Source: Gammaproteobacteria bacterium
Lineage (GTDB): Bacteria; Pseudomonadota; Gammaproteobacteria; S012-40
DNA length: 43,622 bases
Direction of reading: 5' to 3'
Assembly (NCBI GenBank): GCA_919902765.1
Contig: CAKKRP010000101.1
Location: 850-44,471, forward strand
Both the position numbers and the translations under genes were made by a program. The stretch's first letter is position 1, and every line of letters begins with the position of its first letter. Below, piece after piece: positions 8,366 through 17,135 of the stretch. The notes beneath the pieces are model-generated. The model did not search any database, was not told where the DNA came from, and worked only from the letters and a program-made list of their open reading frames with translations.

Positions 8366-8998
8366 GTGAAAAATATCAATCCCGACCAACTATTCCTTCC
8401 CCCTGATGGCAACACTCAAGATCCTTGCAGTGTGGATACCTCACATTCCGCGTCAGGGGATCCTTACTTACAACCAAGCTTCAGTATTCGACATCGCCTG
8501 CTAAGGGCGCTATGGAATGGGACATATACACTCTTATTTAGATATTCGCCGCGCCCGCTGCACCGCTGGCGCAGCCTTTTGCTGCGTATATTTGGTGCGC
8601 GCCTTGGGAGAAATTGCCGCATTTATCCCAAGGCGAAAATTTGGGCTCCCTGGAATTTAATCTGCGGCGACACTGTGGCCATCGCCGATGACGCCATCAT
8701 CTACAACCCCGGTAAAATCACCCTGGGATCGCATACCACAGTATCGACACAAGCCTATTTGTGCGGTGCCACACACGACTACAATGATGCGGCCTTCCCC
8801 ATGTATTGGGCGCCCATACACGTGGGTGCTTATGCGTGGATTTGCGCGCGCGCAACGGTGCAATGGGGTACCGTTGTAGGCACCGGCGCGGTGCTGGCGT
8901 TGGGTGCTATCGCCACCAAAGATCTTGATCCATGGTCGGTGTACGCGGGAATACCCGCTCGTAAAATCAAGCAAAGGAATCACAATGGCCGGTGCTAA
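8366..8998 (+). CDS. WcaF-like hexapeptide-repeat acyltransferase, EPS modification
   Basis: This 210-residue protein has the hexapeptide-repeat pattern of left-handed beta-helix acyltransferases, for example IADDAIIYNPGKITLGSHTT, then WICARATVQWGTVVGTGAVL and the typical ending YAGIPARKI. The IYPKAKIWAPWNL entry and the CGATHDYNDAAFP active-site loop with its His resemble the colanic-acid acetyltransferase WcaF group. It would transfer an acetyl (or other acyl) group from CoA to a sugar of the repeat unit in the cytoplasm. The only start giving this length is GTG at 8366, without a recognisable Shine-Dalgarno sequence; the first 30 residues are unlike the family, so the true start could be a little further in. 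It is the first gene of a three-gene plus-strand operon and overlaps the next gene by 14 bp. Confidence 0.82.
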   Translation: MKNINPDQLFLPPDGNTQDPCSVDTSHSASGDPYLQPSFSIRHRLLRALWNGTYTLLFRYSPRPLHRWRSLLLRIFGARLGRNCRIYPKAKIWAPWNLICGDTVAIADDAIIYNPGKITLGSHTTVSTQAYLCGATHDYNDAAFPMYWAPIHVGAYAWICARATVQWGTVVGTGAVLALGAIATKDLDPWSVYAGIPARKIKQRNHNGRC

Positions 8999-9647
8999 AG
9001 CGAAAACGGATAGAGAAATGAGTATCGCCGCAAACGAATTTATTTGGGAAAAAGGCGGAGAAACCACGTCAAATAACCTGGTGAAGGAACCCATACTGCG
9101 CCTGCTAAGGCGATATACGCCCGTAAAATTACTTGATCTTGGTTGCGGCAACGGCGCGCTGACGACCGCTATTCATACCCATGGGTTCGATGTCGCCGGC
9201 TGCGATTACAGCACCTCAGGCATTGCGCTGGCGCAGCGCCAATATAGCAATCACAATATCAATTTTTTTCAGCATGACCTACAACACCCGTTAGCGAATG
9301 CGCATGTGAATCAATACGATACGGTAATTTCCTCTGAGGTGATTGAACATCTGCTATTGCCAAGGACGTTGATGTCAAACGCATACAGCGCACTAAAGCC
9401 TGGAGGAAAATTTATTTTAACGACGCCATATCACGGTTATTGTAAAAACCTGGCACTCGCGCTTAGCGGTCATTTTGATAAACATTGGCACCCGTTACGC
9501 GACTATGGACACATCAAATTCTTCTCAAAAAGTACGATAACTCAACTTTTTGAAGAACATTGTTTTGATGTCATTCATTTCGAGACGCTGGGACGATTCC
9601 CGGCGTTCGCCCGCTCTATGCTCGTGTGCGGTCAAAAACGCGCATGA
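8985..9647 (+). CDS. SAM-dependent class I methyltransferase in the EPS locus
   Basis: Starting at the ATG at 8985, which has AAGGA at 8974-8978, the protein is 220 residues. It has the Rossmann motif I of class I methyltransferases, LLDLGCGNGAL at about residues 45-55, the acidic end of beta-2 (VAGCDYS), motif SSEVIEHLL and LKPGGKFILTTPY after it. This is the UbiG/Methyltransf_11/23 type. Its substrate is not evident; within a glycosyltransferase operon it could methylate a sugar or lipid-linked glycan, or cap chain growth. The gene overlaps the acyltransferase by 14 bp, and its stop overlaps the start of the following GT2 gene as ATGA, indicating translational coupling. Confidence 0.85.
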   Translation: MAGAKAKTDREMSIAANEFIWEKGGETTSNNLVKEPILRLLRRYTPVKLLDLGCGNGALTTAIHTHGFDVAGCDYSTSGIALAQRQYSNHNINFFQHDLQHPLANAHVNQYDTVISSEVIEHLLLPRTLMSNAYSALKPGGKFILTTPYHGYCKNLALALSGHFDKHWHPLRDYGHIKFFSKSTITQLFEEHCFDVIHFETLGRFPAFARSMLVCGQKRA

Positions 9648-10456
9648 TCTCTGTCGTCATACTGACAAAAAATGAAGAACAGGATTTGCCCGCCTGCCTA
9701 GAGTCCGTCGCCTGGAGCGATGACATTCATGTCTTCGACTCGTTTAGCACAGACAACACGGTTGATTATGCCCTGCGCGCCGGGGCGCATGTCACACAAC
9801 GTAAATTTGACAACTATGCGGCACAACGCAATGCCTCATTACACGAGATACAATTCAAATATGCTTGGGTATTGATCCTCGATGCCGATGAAAGGGTGCC
9901 TGACAGGTTAAGGCTGGAAATGATGCGTTTTATAGTCAGTCCGCCGCCCGGCGTGAGCGCCTGTAGGTTACGCCGCCGCGATTATTTCAACAATACCTGG
10001 CTTAAACACGCGCAACTCTCGCCGTATTACATAAGGCTGGTGCAACCAAACCGCGTTTATTATGAACGGGAAGTCAATGAGGTACTAAAAGTCGAAGGCA
10101 ATATCGTCGAACTGTCCGAGCCTTTTGATCATCATCCATTCTCAAAAGGCATGCGACATTGGCTGGACAAACATAATAGCTATTCGAGCATGGAGGCAAC
10201 ACTGGTCTTGGCATCGCGTCGCGGCAGTGTGCCGTTTTCAGTCCGGCGGGCTTTTTTTTGCAGCGATTTTAACGTGCGTAGATTTCACCAAAAAGAATTA
10301 TTCTATCGTCTTCCGCTACGCCCGGCGATTAAATTCTGTATAATATATTTTCTCCGGCGCGGTTTTCTCGATGGACGAGCGGGCCTCACCTATGCATTAC
10401 TCCAATCATTTTACGAATATATGATCGTGTTAAAAACACGCGAATATTTTAAATGA
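9644..10456 (+). CDS. Family 2 glycosyltransferase, WaaE/KdtX-like
   Basis: The protein is 270 residues from the ATG at 9644, the ATGA overlap with the methyltransferase stop; an upstream GTG at 9626 would add six residues. It shows the GT-A fold pattern of the WaaE/KdtX branch of GT2: ISVVILTKNEEQDLPACLES at the N-terminus, IHVFDSFSTDNT, then WVLILDADERV with the metal-binding DxD at about residues 84-86. It would add one sugar from a nucleotide donor to the growing lipid-linked unit on the cytoplasmic face. It is the last gene of the plus-strand operon and ends 14 bp from the converging end of the GT4 gene, with no terminator seen between them. Confidence 0.88.
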   Translation: MISVVILTKNEEQDLPACLESVAWSDDIHVFDSFSTDNTVDYALRAGAHVTQRKFDNYAAQRNASLHEIQFKYAWVLILDADERVPDRLRLEMMRFIVSPPPGVSACRLRRRDYFNNTWLKHAQLSPYYIRLVQPNRVYYEREVNEVLKVEGNIVELSEPFDHHPFSKGMRHWLDKHNSYSSMEATLVLASRRGSVPFSVRRAFFCSDFNVRRFHQKELFYRLPLRPAIKFCIIYFLRRGFLDGRAGLTYALLQSFYEYMIVLKTREYFK

Positions 10457-10470
10457 GGAATCTCGACCTG

Positions 10471-11715
10471 TTAACCGCCTTCGCGCACCAGATCTTTCAT
10501 CGTACCCAGGAATTTCCCCAATATCGCGTTATACCCGAGGTGCCGCTCCACATAGCGCCTCCCGTTATAACCCATGGTTTTACGCTGTACCTCCGCACCG
10601 TATAACAGTTTTATGGCGTCCGCCATGGTGACGGGATCTTCCGGTTCCACCACTAATCCGCTCGCCGACTCCGTTACCAGCCTTGCAAATTCACTATCCT
10701 GCGGCGCAGCCGCGATTAACGGCCGTTGACTTGCCATTATGTTGCAAATTTTGGATGGAAGCACAATGTCGTGTACACCTTTTTTTTGCGGCACCACCGA
10801 GACGTCTGCCGTGGCGAGCAAATCCGGCAGCCGTTCAAACGGCTGCACGCCGACAAAACGCACATTTTTCAACCCAAGCCGCAGCGCTTGCGTAGTTAGA
10901 CGATATTTTTCGCCACCCTCACCAACGATCACAAAAAAAATATTCCGCAATCCGTCGAGCAAAGCGGCCGCCTCTAACAATGTCCCCAATCCTTGTTTAA
11001 CACCCATGTTTCCAGCGTAGAGCACAACAAACGCACTGTCTGCCAGGCCCCACTCTTTGCGATATGCGGTATTGCTATCCTTTGGAATTATTTGCTCAGC
11101 GTTTGCCCAATTGGGAAAAATAAATACCTTGTCTTCTTGCACACCTTTATACACAATTTTTTTTCGCATACCTTCGCTAATCGTCGATACCCGATCCGCC
11201 AACCTATAAGTCCACCGCTCTAAGGTAAACAGCATGTTGACCATCCATCCAGGTTTCAACATACCCAGATCCACCGCTGCGTCAGGTTGCAAATCTTGCA
11301 CATGGAATATAACGCGGCTTTTTTTCAACTTGGCAATCAAGGTGACGGGCAGGCCTAAAACCAACGGCGGCCCGACCACGACGGTGCAATCAGCGCGGGG
11401 GCCGCATAGATAAGCTATAGATACTGAAAACACGAAACTCAATTCATGTAGCATACGCTTCCATGCGCTGGGCCGAGACGGCACATAAATGTAACTGCGT
11501 CGCAAATCTACGCCATTTCGTTGCTCACGCCTGTACCATACGCCTTGGTCCGGACGTTGTTTTTTCCACTGCGGATAGTAAGAAAATCCCGTATACACCG
11601 TCACCGGCGCTTCACGCGCGAAATGCTCAGCCATACCTGTCGTATAGACGGCTATACCCGTGAGCTCCGGCGCATAATTAATGGATATCACAGCGATTTT
11701 CAACTCAGCGTTCAT
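10471..11715 (-). CDS. Family 4 glycosyltransferase, WcaI-like
   Basis: The 414-residue GT-B enzyme starts with KIAVISINYAPELTGIAVYT, the signature of the WcaI group from colanic acid synthesis, and has the donor-binding half VLYAGNMGVKQGL (about 225-240), VGEGGEK and VVPQKKGVHDIVLPSK, where the conserved acidic residue usually seen in this group is replaced by a VHDIVLPSK loop. It probably transfers a hexose or fucose-type sugar onto the lipid-linked unit in the cytoplasm; donor and linkage are not readable. It is the last gene of the six-gene minus-strand operon and overlaps the polymerase gene by 11 bp. Its start codon directly follows a run of nine A belonging to the end of the polymerase gene, and no Shine-Dalgarno sequence is evident, so translation is probably coupled. 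Confidence 0.88.
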   Translation of the reverse strand: MNAELKIAVISINYAPELTGIAVYTTGMAEHFAREAPVTVYTGFSYYPQWKKQRPDQGVWYRREQRNGVDLRRSYIYVPSRPSAWKRMLHELSFVFSVSIAYLCGPRADCTVVVGPPLVLGLPVTLIAKLKKSRVIFHVQDLQPDAAVDLGMLKPGWMVNMLFTLERWTYRLADRVSTISEGMRKKIVYKGVQEDKVFIFPNWANAEQIIPKDSNTAYRKEWGLADSAFVVLYAGNMGVKQGLGTLLEAAALLDGLRNIFFVIVGEGGEKYRLTTQALRLGLKNVRFVGVQPFERLPDLLATADVSVVPQKKGVHDIVLPSKICNIMASQRPLIAAAPQDSEFARLVTESASGLVVEPEDPVTMADAIKLLYGAEVQRKTMGYNGRRYVERHLGYNAILGKFLGTMKDLVREGG

Positions 11716-12865
11716 ATGTTTTTTTTTCCATTGCTATGATCGTCAATATCGCCGCCGCGACCGCGATGTACATACGATGTATGCCAGCAAAGGGACTCAT
11801 TAACAAATCCCAAATACCCATCAATAAAAAAAACAGAAACATCGACGTATAGCTGTCCAATTTTCTGGTCAATGCGACAAATTTAACCTCTCTAAATAGC
11901 ATAAATCCGTACACTATAAAGAACACAACGCCCAACGCACCCCCTTCCATCCATGCCTGCAACACTTGCGAGTGCGGCGAAAACCCCTTTACGCCGGCTG
12001 CTTCGCCGTGGTTTACGCCTGATTTTGTCATTTCCGCGCGATATAACTTACTTAATTCTTTATTGTCCGACCAGGAGCCATATCCTAGCAACGGCGACTC
12101 TGTGATCGCTGTCAGCCCGACTTTTATGCCTACAGTGCGCCCTACGTTAGATTGCTCTCGTCTACTCCGATAATCGTCTTGCGTCAACATCAAGCCGATA
12201 AGCAGCGCCGCGCCCAAGAAAAGCGCGGGTAACATAATATTCAGCAGGCCTGTGCCGCGTAGCGCCGCGCCTGGATTGCCCGCCCTGGCCCAAGAAATTG
12301 CGGCAACCATTAAACATATGGTACCCAGCATCCGAAAATCGAACCAAATATTAATGAATGCCAGAGCCACTAAAATAGCGCTGTTTAGCCGCGCTGAAAA
12401 GTAGCGTCCCACCGCAATCACACTTAACACGACGGGTATACCGTATCCGAGCTTCCATTCTCTGAGGGGGGTGTGCGCGTCGAGCAGAAAAATGATGGCG
12501 CCTAACCCGCTACCCAATACAAACCACCAAAATATCCGTCTTTCGTAGGCCACCAGTACCGCTAACGCAAAAAAATCGCTTATCAACAGCGCGACACGTC
12601 CCCAGCCGCGTAGATATTGTCCTTGCACACCGTCCCGCGCCAGATCCGAAATGATATACCCGGCGACCATCAATATTAATGAAAAAATCAAAATCAAAAA
12701 TATTTTTTCTTTGAAAAGCGCATCGATATTGCGGGAAAAAAGCGCAGCAACGGCCATAGGCAACAACATTATCTCAGCCGCGTAGACCTCTCCAATGACG
12801 TTGAATTTATACGCGCTCAAGGCCCCGCAAATGAATACGGCGATACCCATAGGGGCGACTTTCAT
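11705..12865 (-). CDS. Wzy-like O-antigen/exopolysaccharide polymerase
   Basis: This 386-residue protein is almost entirely hydrophobic, with about ten membrane segments, and has a large periplasmic loop (about 230-300) ending in FSPHSQVLQAWMEGGALG, the characteristic H..(H/Q)..L..W...G..G pattern of the O-antigen ligase/Wzy_C superfamily. Inside an operon with a flippase and glycosyltransferases, its most likely job is polymerising lipid-linked repeat units at the periplasmic face of the inner membrane. A lipid A-core ligase cannot be excluded from sequence, but the locus context argues for a polymerase. It overlaps the upstream GT4 gene by 4 bp and the downstream GT4 by 11 bp. A run of nine A lies in its last codons (11719-11727). 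Confidence 0.85.
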   Translation of the reverse strand: MKVAPMGIAVFICGALSAYKFNVIGEVYAAEIMLLPMAVAALFSRNIDALFKEKIFLILIFSLILMVAGYIISDLARDGVQGQYLRGWGRVALLISDFFALAVLVAYERRIFWWFVLGSGLGAIIFLLDAHTPLREWKLGYGIPVVLSVIAVGRYFSARLNSAILVALAFINIWFDFRMLGTICLMVAAISWARAGNPGAALRGTGLLNIMLPALFLGAALLIGLMLTQDDYRSRREQSNVGRTVGIKVGLTAITESPLLGYGSWSDNKELSKLYRAEMTKSGVNHGEAAGVKGFSPHSQVLQAWMEGGALGVVFFIVYGFMLFREVKFVALTRKLDSYTSMFLFFLLMGIWDLLMSPFAGIHRMYIAVAAAILTIIAMEKKTYER

Positions 12866-14037
12866 GTGACCCGCTCGCGCTGTTGACGAATATTTATAAG
12901 AATATTTATCAATCGCTCTGATGAACTATTAATGTGAAACCGCTTTTCAAAACTCGCTCTAGCGTATTTCCTCATCAGGTCTTTTTCTTTCTGAGGCAGG
13001 GTGATCCATTGTTTTAATAGAGAGATCGTGCCTGCCAAGTCATCATTCGCAATCAGTCCGGCACCATCTGCCTCAATCTCTTTCCATATATTCACTTTAT
13101 TCGAGACCAACACCGGCACGCCGCGCGCCATCGCCTCGACAACGGATATTCCGAAATTCTCGTGATGCGACGGCAGCACGAATGCGTCCGCCGCGCTTAG
13201 CGCCCCCCATTTCACGCTTCCTGAAATCATCCCTGTCCAGGTGATACGGTCTTTAACAAGGAAATTATCCGCGATTTTTTTTGTCAGCTCCATTTTTATA
13301 TTGGAGTTATCAGGACCCGCGATTACCAAGTGCAGCGCGCTATCCAGGTGCGCTACTCTGGAAAATGCTTCGACTAACATATCGCACCCTTTGATGGGAT
13401 GTACGCGCCCTAGAAATAACACTATTTTCTTTTCCCGCAGTTGCGGGTATATATTATACAACTCACTGATCTGCGCGGCTGAATCTCCTGGCGGCTCCGC
13501 TATGCCGTACCCTGGCACCGCTTCTTTGCACTTGTATAACCAGAATGATTTACGTGCTTGTACGCGTTCCTCTTCGCAGGTGAATAACACCGCCGACGCG
13601 TCACGCAATACGCGATATTCCACCCACGGCCAGTACATCCATTTTTTTAAATGTTTCAACGGAAAGTTTTGCTTAAACCAAGGCCCCAGCATGCCATGCG
13701 TGTATATCACGTAAGGGATGTGATTTTTTTTTAAAACCCGCCATACCGTTAAACTGTGGTATTGCCATAGACCTTGCACCACAACGCTATCATAGTGGTG
13801 AGCATTTTTTTTTAGCCAAGGCCTTAGGTTCGGAGTGTAGCGGTATTTTCCATAGCATGGCCCTAGTGCATGCACCTTACAACAATAATTAATCAACCAA
13901 GGCGCACTCGGGTCATCCAACGTAACGATTTCTACGGTGTTCGATTTAGCCTGCGCGGCCATGCAAAATTGTCTTAGACCTTCTTGCGGTCCACCCGCTA
14001 TAGGATTCAATGAACTAATGACGTGAAGTATGCGCAT
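12862..14037 (-). CDS. Family 4 glycosyltransferase
   Basis: The 391-residue GT-B protein opens with MRILHVISSLNPIAGGPQEG, a nucleotide-sugar GT4 start with the glycine-rich loop. The C-terminal donor domain has KIVLFLGRVHPIKGCDMLVEAF (about 205-226) and FVLPSHHENFGISVVEAMA (about 280-300) with the conserved E..FG...EA motif, followed by GVPVLVSNKV. It should act as a retaining glycosyltransferase in repeat-unit assembly; donor and acceptor are not known. Two separate runs of nine A on the coding strand (near 13724-13732 and 13805-13813) encode KKN triplets, making this one of several genes here with slippery tracts. It lies 28 bp after the GT2 gene and overlaps the polymerase gene by 4 bp. 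Confidence 0.88.
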   Translation of the reverse strand: MRILHVISSLNPIAGGPQEGLRQFCMAAQAKSNTVEIVTLDDPSAPWLINYCCKVHALGPCYGKYRYTPNLRPWLKKNAHHYDSVVVQGLWQYHSLTVWRVLKKNHIPYVIYTHGMLGPWFKQNFPLKHLKKWMYWPWVEYRVLRDASAVLFTCEEERVQARKSFWLYKCKEAVPGYGIAEPPGDSAAQISELYNIYPQLREKKIVLFLGRVHPIKGCDMLVEAFSRVAHLDSALHLVIAGPDNSNIKMELTKKIADNFLVKDRITWTGMISGSVKWGALSAADAFVLPSHHENFGISVVEAMARGVPVLVSNKVNIWKEIEADGAGLIANDDLAGTISLLKQWITLPQKEKDLMRKYARASFEKRFHINSSSERLINILINIRQQRERVT

Positions 14038-14065
14038 GGAAGATTATCTCACCCTAACGATATTG

Positions 14066-14860
14066 TTATCCTGAAATAAAATATCTGACATGCCTGGCAA
14101 TATTTGCTTTATATGCGACTCGCAAAATATTTTTTACCACAGGCGGATACAGCGCTATCCCATGTGTGGCGATTTTTTTGGCCACCCGCCGGTGTTCTTC
14201 AAGAAATCTTTTATTGAACTTATTAGACCCCGTGATTGATTCACTGTAAATTCTGAAGTCGCCCAATATGTTGGGCACCGTCGCGAAGCGCGCGCCGCTC
14301 AACGCCATATCAACCAATAATTCACCATCCCACGTAATGCGATTATTTTTATTGAACCCCCCCGCCCGCCGGTAAGCCGCGCTCCTAAAAAAGGTTGCTT
14401 GTTGCCCTACCACGCAGATGCCCGCCGCGTAGCGCGCAAGATCGAACCTGTCGGCCGTCCTCTTGCGCAGCGAAGAATTACCGTTTTTATCGATAATTCC
14501 GATGGTGCCGCACAACACATCGACATCGGGGTGGGTGTCGAAATAGTGCGATACGAATTCAAGCGCGCCCCGCGAAAGCCTATCATCCGCATTGATATAT
14601 CCATAGATAGAGCCTTTGGCCCGGGCGAACCCCTTGTTTAATCCATCGGCCGGCCCCTCATCCGGCTCGGCAATAACATGCTCAATGTGCTCGGCATGGG
14701 CGCCAATGATGTCTCGGCTGCCATCCGTTGAACCCGCATCGACGACGACATATTCACGATTTACATAGTTTTGACCGATGACGGAATTTAGGCATTCTTC
14801 CAGATAGGCTGCTTGATTATATGAAATTGTCACGATAGATATTTTTTGAGATGCGGTCAT
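14066..14860 (-). CDS. Family 2 glycosyltransferase
   Basis: The 264-residue GT-A protein has KISIVTISYNQAAYLEECL at the N-terminus, YVVVDAGSTDGS (about 36-47) and the DxD-type motif YINADDR (about 91-97), with DEGPADGLNKGF before it. This arrangement is common in EPS and O-antigen glycosyltransferases. It probably transfers one sugar to the lipid-linked intermediate in an inverting reaction. It is the third gene of the minus-strand operon, 46 bp after the acyltransferase gene and 28 bp before the GT4 gene. The ATG at 14858-14860 is preceded by GGCAGATAAAAT, a modest ribosome-binding site. Confidence 0.88.
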   Translation of the reverse strand: MTASQKISIVTISYNQAAYLEECLNSVIGQNYVNREYVVVDAGSTDGSRDIIGAHAEHIEHVIAEPDEGPADGLNKGFARAKGSIYGYINADDRLSRGALEFVSHYFDTHPDVDVLCGTIGIIDKNGNSSLRKRTADRFDLARYAAGICVVGQQATFFRSAAYRRAGGFNKNNRITWDGELLVDMALSGARFATVPNILGDFRIYSESITGSNKFNKRFLEEHRRVAKKIATHGIALYPPVVKNILRVAYKANIARHVRYFISG

Positions 14861-14906
14861 ATTTTATCTGCCTGCTTGAATTTGATGGCTATAAGCGATG
14901 TGAACC

Positions 14907-15620
14907 CTAGGCGTCGATGCGGTCGGCATTTTCCACCTCACCAATTACTTTACGCAGATCATCTACCGTCCATGTTTCTTGCCTGGAAAAATGGGGCGCG
15001 ATCCGCGATAGCGTGTCTGCGCTCAAATCCCACCACTTCCAATCTTGCAATATTTCTATCACGTCCGGTGCAAACCTGCTTCCTATGGGCTTTGCGGGCA
15101 CCCCAGCAACGATTGAATAGTCCTCTACATTTTTGGTGACGACTGCACCCGCCGCGATGATTGCACCATTACCGACAACCACACCATCCATCACCATGGC
15201 GCGACTGCCGATCCATGTGTCATGACCTATGCGACACCCTTCTGCGGATTCGTTGAGTTTATCCGCGTATACGAAGGTATGGCCACATTGCTTACGTGTG
15301 GAAAAAAAGGCCGGATGGGTGCTTAGCCAGCGCACCGGATGCCGATAAAATCCCCCTATAAGAACATCTACCCCGATACTGCAAAAGGATCCGATATCGC
15401 TGTTGATAATTTTCGCATCGCCAATATACGTAAATCGACCGACACGCGATTTAATTACGGTCGTACGCGCATATAGCGTATTATATTCGCCAAAAACACT
15501 GTGTTTATCCACAAACGTCATCCAATTTGCACTGAATCCTTTATACATTTCCGCATACTTTTTTCTGCGTCTAACTATCCATGACACACGCCTAAAAAAA
15601 TTACTGTTCACAAATCTCAA
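14907..15620 (-). CDS. CatB-related (xenobiotic-class) O-acyltransferase in the EPS operon
   Basis: This 237-residue hexapeptide-repeat protein matches the CatB/Vat-type acetyltransferase layout: repeats from about residue 40 (YNTLYARTTVIKSRVGRFTY), the loop HPVRWLSTHPAFF with the active-site His, then CRIGHDTWIGSRAMVMDGV and the ending IVAGVPAKPIG. In an EPS operon it would acylate a sugar residue in the cytoplasm; this is the second acyltransferase of the locus. The start codon is TTG at 15618-15620, supported by GAGGA at 15628-15632 seven bases upstream, which lies just before the end of the flippase gene. The C-terminal 45 residues after the repeats are helical and charged, as in other members. 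Confidence 0.85.
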   Translation of the reverse strand: MRFVNSNFFRRVSWIVRRRKKYAEMYKGFSANWMTFVDKHSVFGEYNTLYARTTVIKSRVGRFTYIGDAKIINSDIGSFCSIGVDVLIGGFYRHPVRWLSTHPAFFSTRKQCGHTFVYADKLNESAEGCRIGHDTWIGSRAMVMDGVVVGNGAIIAAGAVVTKNVEDYSIVAGVPAKPIGSRFAPDVIEILQDWKWWDLSADTLSRIAPHFSRQETWTVDDLRKVIGEVENADRIDA

Positions 15621-15633
15621 ATCGGTATCCTCA

Positions 15634-17001
15634 TCACGCCCGCAGGCCGGACATCGCCATTCTGATATTTGACCATTGCGAGAATCCCGCGTGTGTCCAC
15701 ATACCTGTTTTTCTCTTCACCCAATACAGCGTCATCATTGCGTGCGTTACAGCGGCGGCGGCAGTGACCGCAGCAACACCTGGCGCTCCATATTCCCCGA
15801 CGACCGCGATGCCGCCCGCCACCAATAAGATTCCACAGATCACGCTAATCACCATAATTGATCGCTGATGGTTCGTCATCATCAACACAATCGCCCCGGA
15901 CCCGGCAAAAATATTAATCGCCTGCCCAAAACTTACCAGTATCAAAACAATCGCGCCGCTTTGATAATAGTGTCCGTACACCAGATTCAATATCGGTTCC
16001 GCCGCGAACACAAAGATCAGCGAGGCCGCAAACGCCGGCACTGCGGAAAGCAATGCAGCGGTACGCACGATACGCTCTAACTGGCGGATTTTTCCCTGCG
16101 CATACAGAGCGGAAATAATTGGCGGTATTACGGCATTGACGATAAGCATAGGCATCACAACGAGCTGCACTAAGCGCGCGGCGGCGCCGTATACAGCCAC
16201 CTCATCGCTATTCCTGTATGCGCCGATAATCCACAGGTCGATTTGTGTCACAAAAAAAATCGCCAGGCTGGTTATCATCAGCGGCCATCCCAGGCCAAGC
16301 ACTTCAGCGACCCTAACCCGCGTATCGCCGGCCATGCGCGCAATATGCCGTCGCATCGCTGCTGCGGCGACCACTACCAGAAAAGCGCTCAGCACTACGC
16401 ATAGCCACAATACCGATGAGAGACTGCACTTGCCTTGAATAAAAAAAACCGTCCCCAGAAATCCTAAAAGCAAAATGCTATGCGCGGGTCCGCCAAAAAT
16501 CGTCGCCAACCGGTAATCTTGTAATCCACGAAACGTTTCTGCCATCAGATTAAGTAATGTCAGCGCGACTATCCATGCCGCACCATACCAAATGGCGTCC
16601 TGCAATTGCTGTGGCGCACCGAAATGTTGCGTAAGTACCCGGCCCCCGATAGACCCGACCGCAAGCGCAACGATGCAAGCACCGATAACGCCTATTTTTA
16701 GCACCGCAAACACCGCGCCACGCGCACGCCCGCCCAACCCTTGCCCTAAGGCCTCGGATACCAATCTGACAACCGCTATTTGCAATCCCCATTGAGCGAC
16801 CGCAACGGCGGCCAGCACCAAACTCACCATCAGAAAATAAACACCCACGTCATGCGGCGATAGCAGACGCGCAATCAATATATTTACTGCGAAACCTGCC
16901 GGTGCGCCTATAATGCGGCCGACGAAGACCCACGCACCTCCGGATAACAACCGATGCATGAGCCATTCGGCGCCTAAATTATTTTTTGACATAAAGAACA
17001 T
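15634..17001 (-). CDS. Wzx-like flippase (MATE/oligosaccharide flippase superfamily)
   Basis: The 455-residue integral membrane protein has about 12-14 hydrophobic segments, starting with GGAWVFVGRIIGAPAGFAVNILIARLLSP, the typical first two helices of polysaccharide-biosynthesis Wzx proteins, with the conserved Arg in the second. It should flip undecaprenyl-pyrophosphate-linked repeat units to the periplasm. It is the first gene of the six-gene minus-strand operon, 13 bp before the acyltransferase gene, so the promoter should lie in 17002-17135. The ATG at 17001 or the one nine bases further in (16992) could start it; neither has a strong Shine-Dalgarno sequence. Two runs of eight T on the coding strand (near 16252 and 16441) fall in Phe-Phe codons. 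Confidence 0.88.
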   Translation of the reverse strand: MFFMSKNNLGAEWLMHRLLSGGAWVFVGRIIGAPAGFAVNILIARLLSPHDVGVYFLMVSLVLAAVAVAQWGLQIAVVRLVSEALGQGLGGRARGAVFAVLKIGVIGACIVALAVGSIGGRVLTQHFGAPQQLQDAIWYGAAWIVALTLLNLMAETFRGLQDYRLATIFGGPAHSILLLGFLGTVFFIQGKCSLSSVLWLCVVLSAFLVVVAAAAMRRHIARMAGDTRVRVAEVLGLGWPLMITSLAIFFVTQIDLWIIGAYRNSDEVAVYGAAARLVQLVVMPMLIVNAVIPPIISALYAQGKIRQLERIVRTAALLSAVPAFAASLIFVFAAEPILNLVYGHYYQSGAIVLILVSFGQAINIFAGSGAIVLMMTNHQRSIMVISVICGILLVAGGIAVVGEYGAPGVAAVTAAAAVTHAMMTLYWVKRKTGMWTHAGFSQWSNIRMAMSGLRA

Positions 17002-17135
17002 TCAGCGATCATATCTAATGAATATGACAATTTCGGGACTAATCGCACCGCCATATCCCCGCGTTATTGTTACGTCACAAATATGCAACGCACCTGGCGT
17101 ATAGTCGTCGGTTTATATGGTTGTGCTGAGGTCTT
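17002..17135. promoter_or_regulatory. Divergent promoter region between the flippase operon and the exported hydrolase-like gene
   Basis: This 134-bp spacer should carry promoters for both directions. It contains a near-perfect 14-bp palindrome, TTGTTACGTCACAA at 17067-17080, with one mismatched pair out of seven. This resembles a half-site arrangement of CRP/FNR-type or other dimeric regulators, but no regulator can be named. The position between two EPS transcription units makes an operator plausible. Confidence 0.4.

Noticed and set aside
8168-8389. Extended N-terminus of the exosortase (73 extra residues)
   Set aside because: The extension is not hydrophobic or family-like, and the internal ATG at 8168-8170 has a good ribosome-binding site and gives the expected length.
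13724-13732. T-run considered as a terminator
   Set aside because: It lies inside the GT4 coding sequence, has no adjoining stem, and encodes lysine codons.
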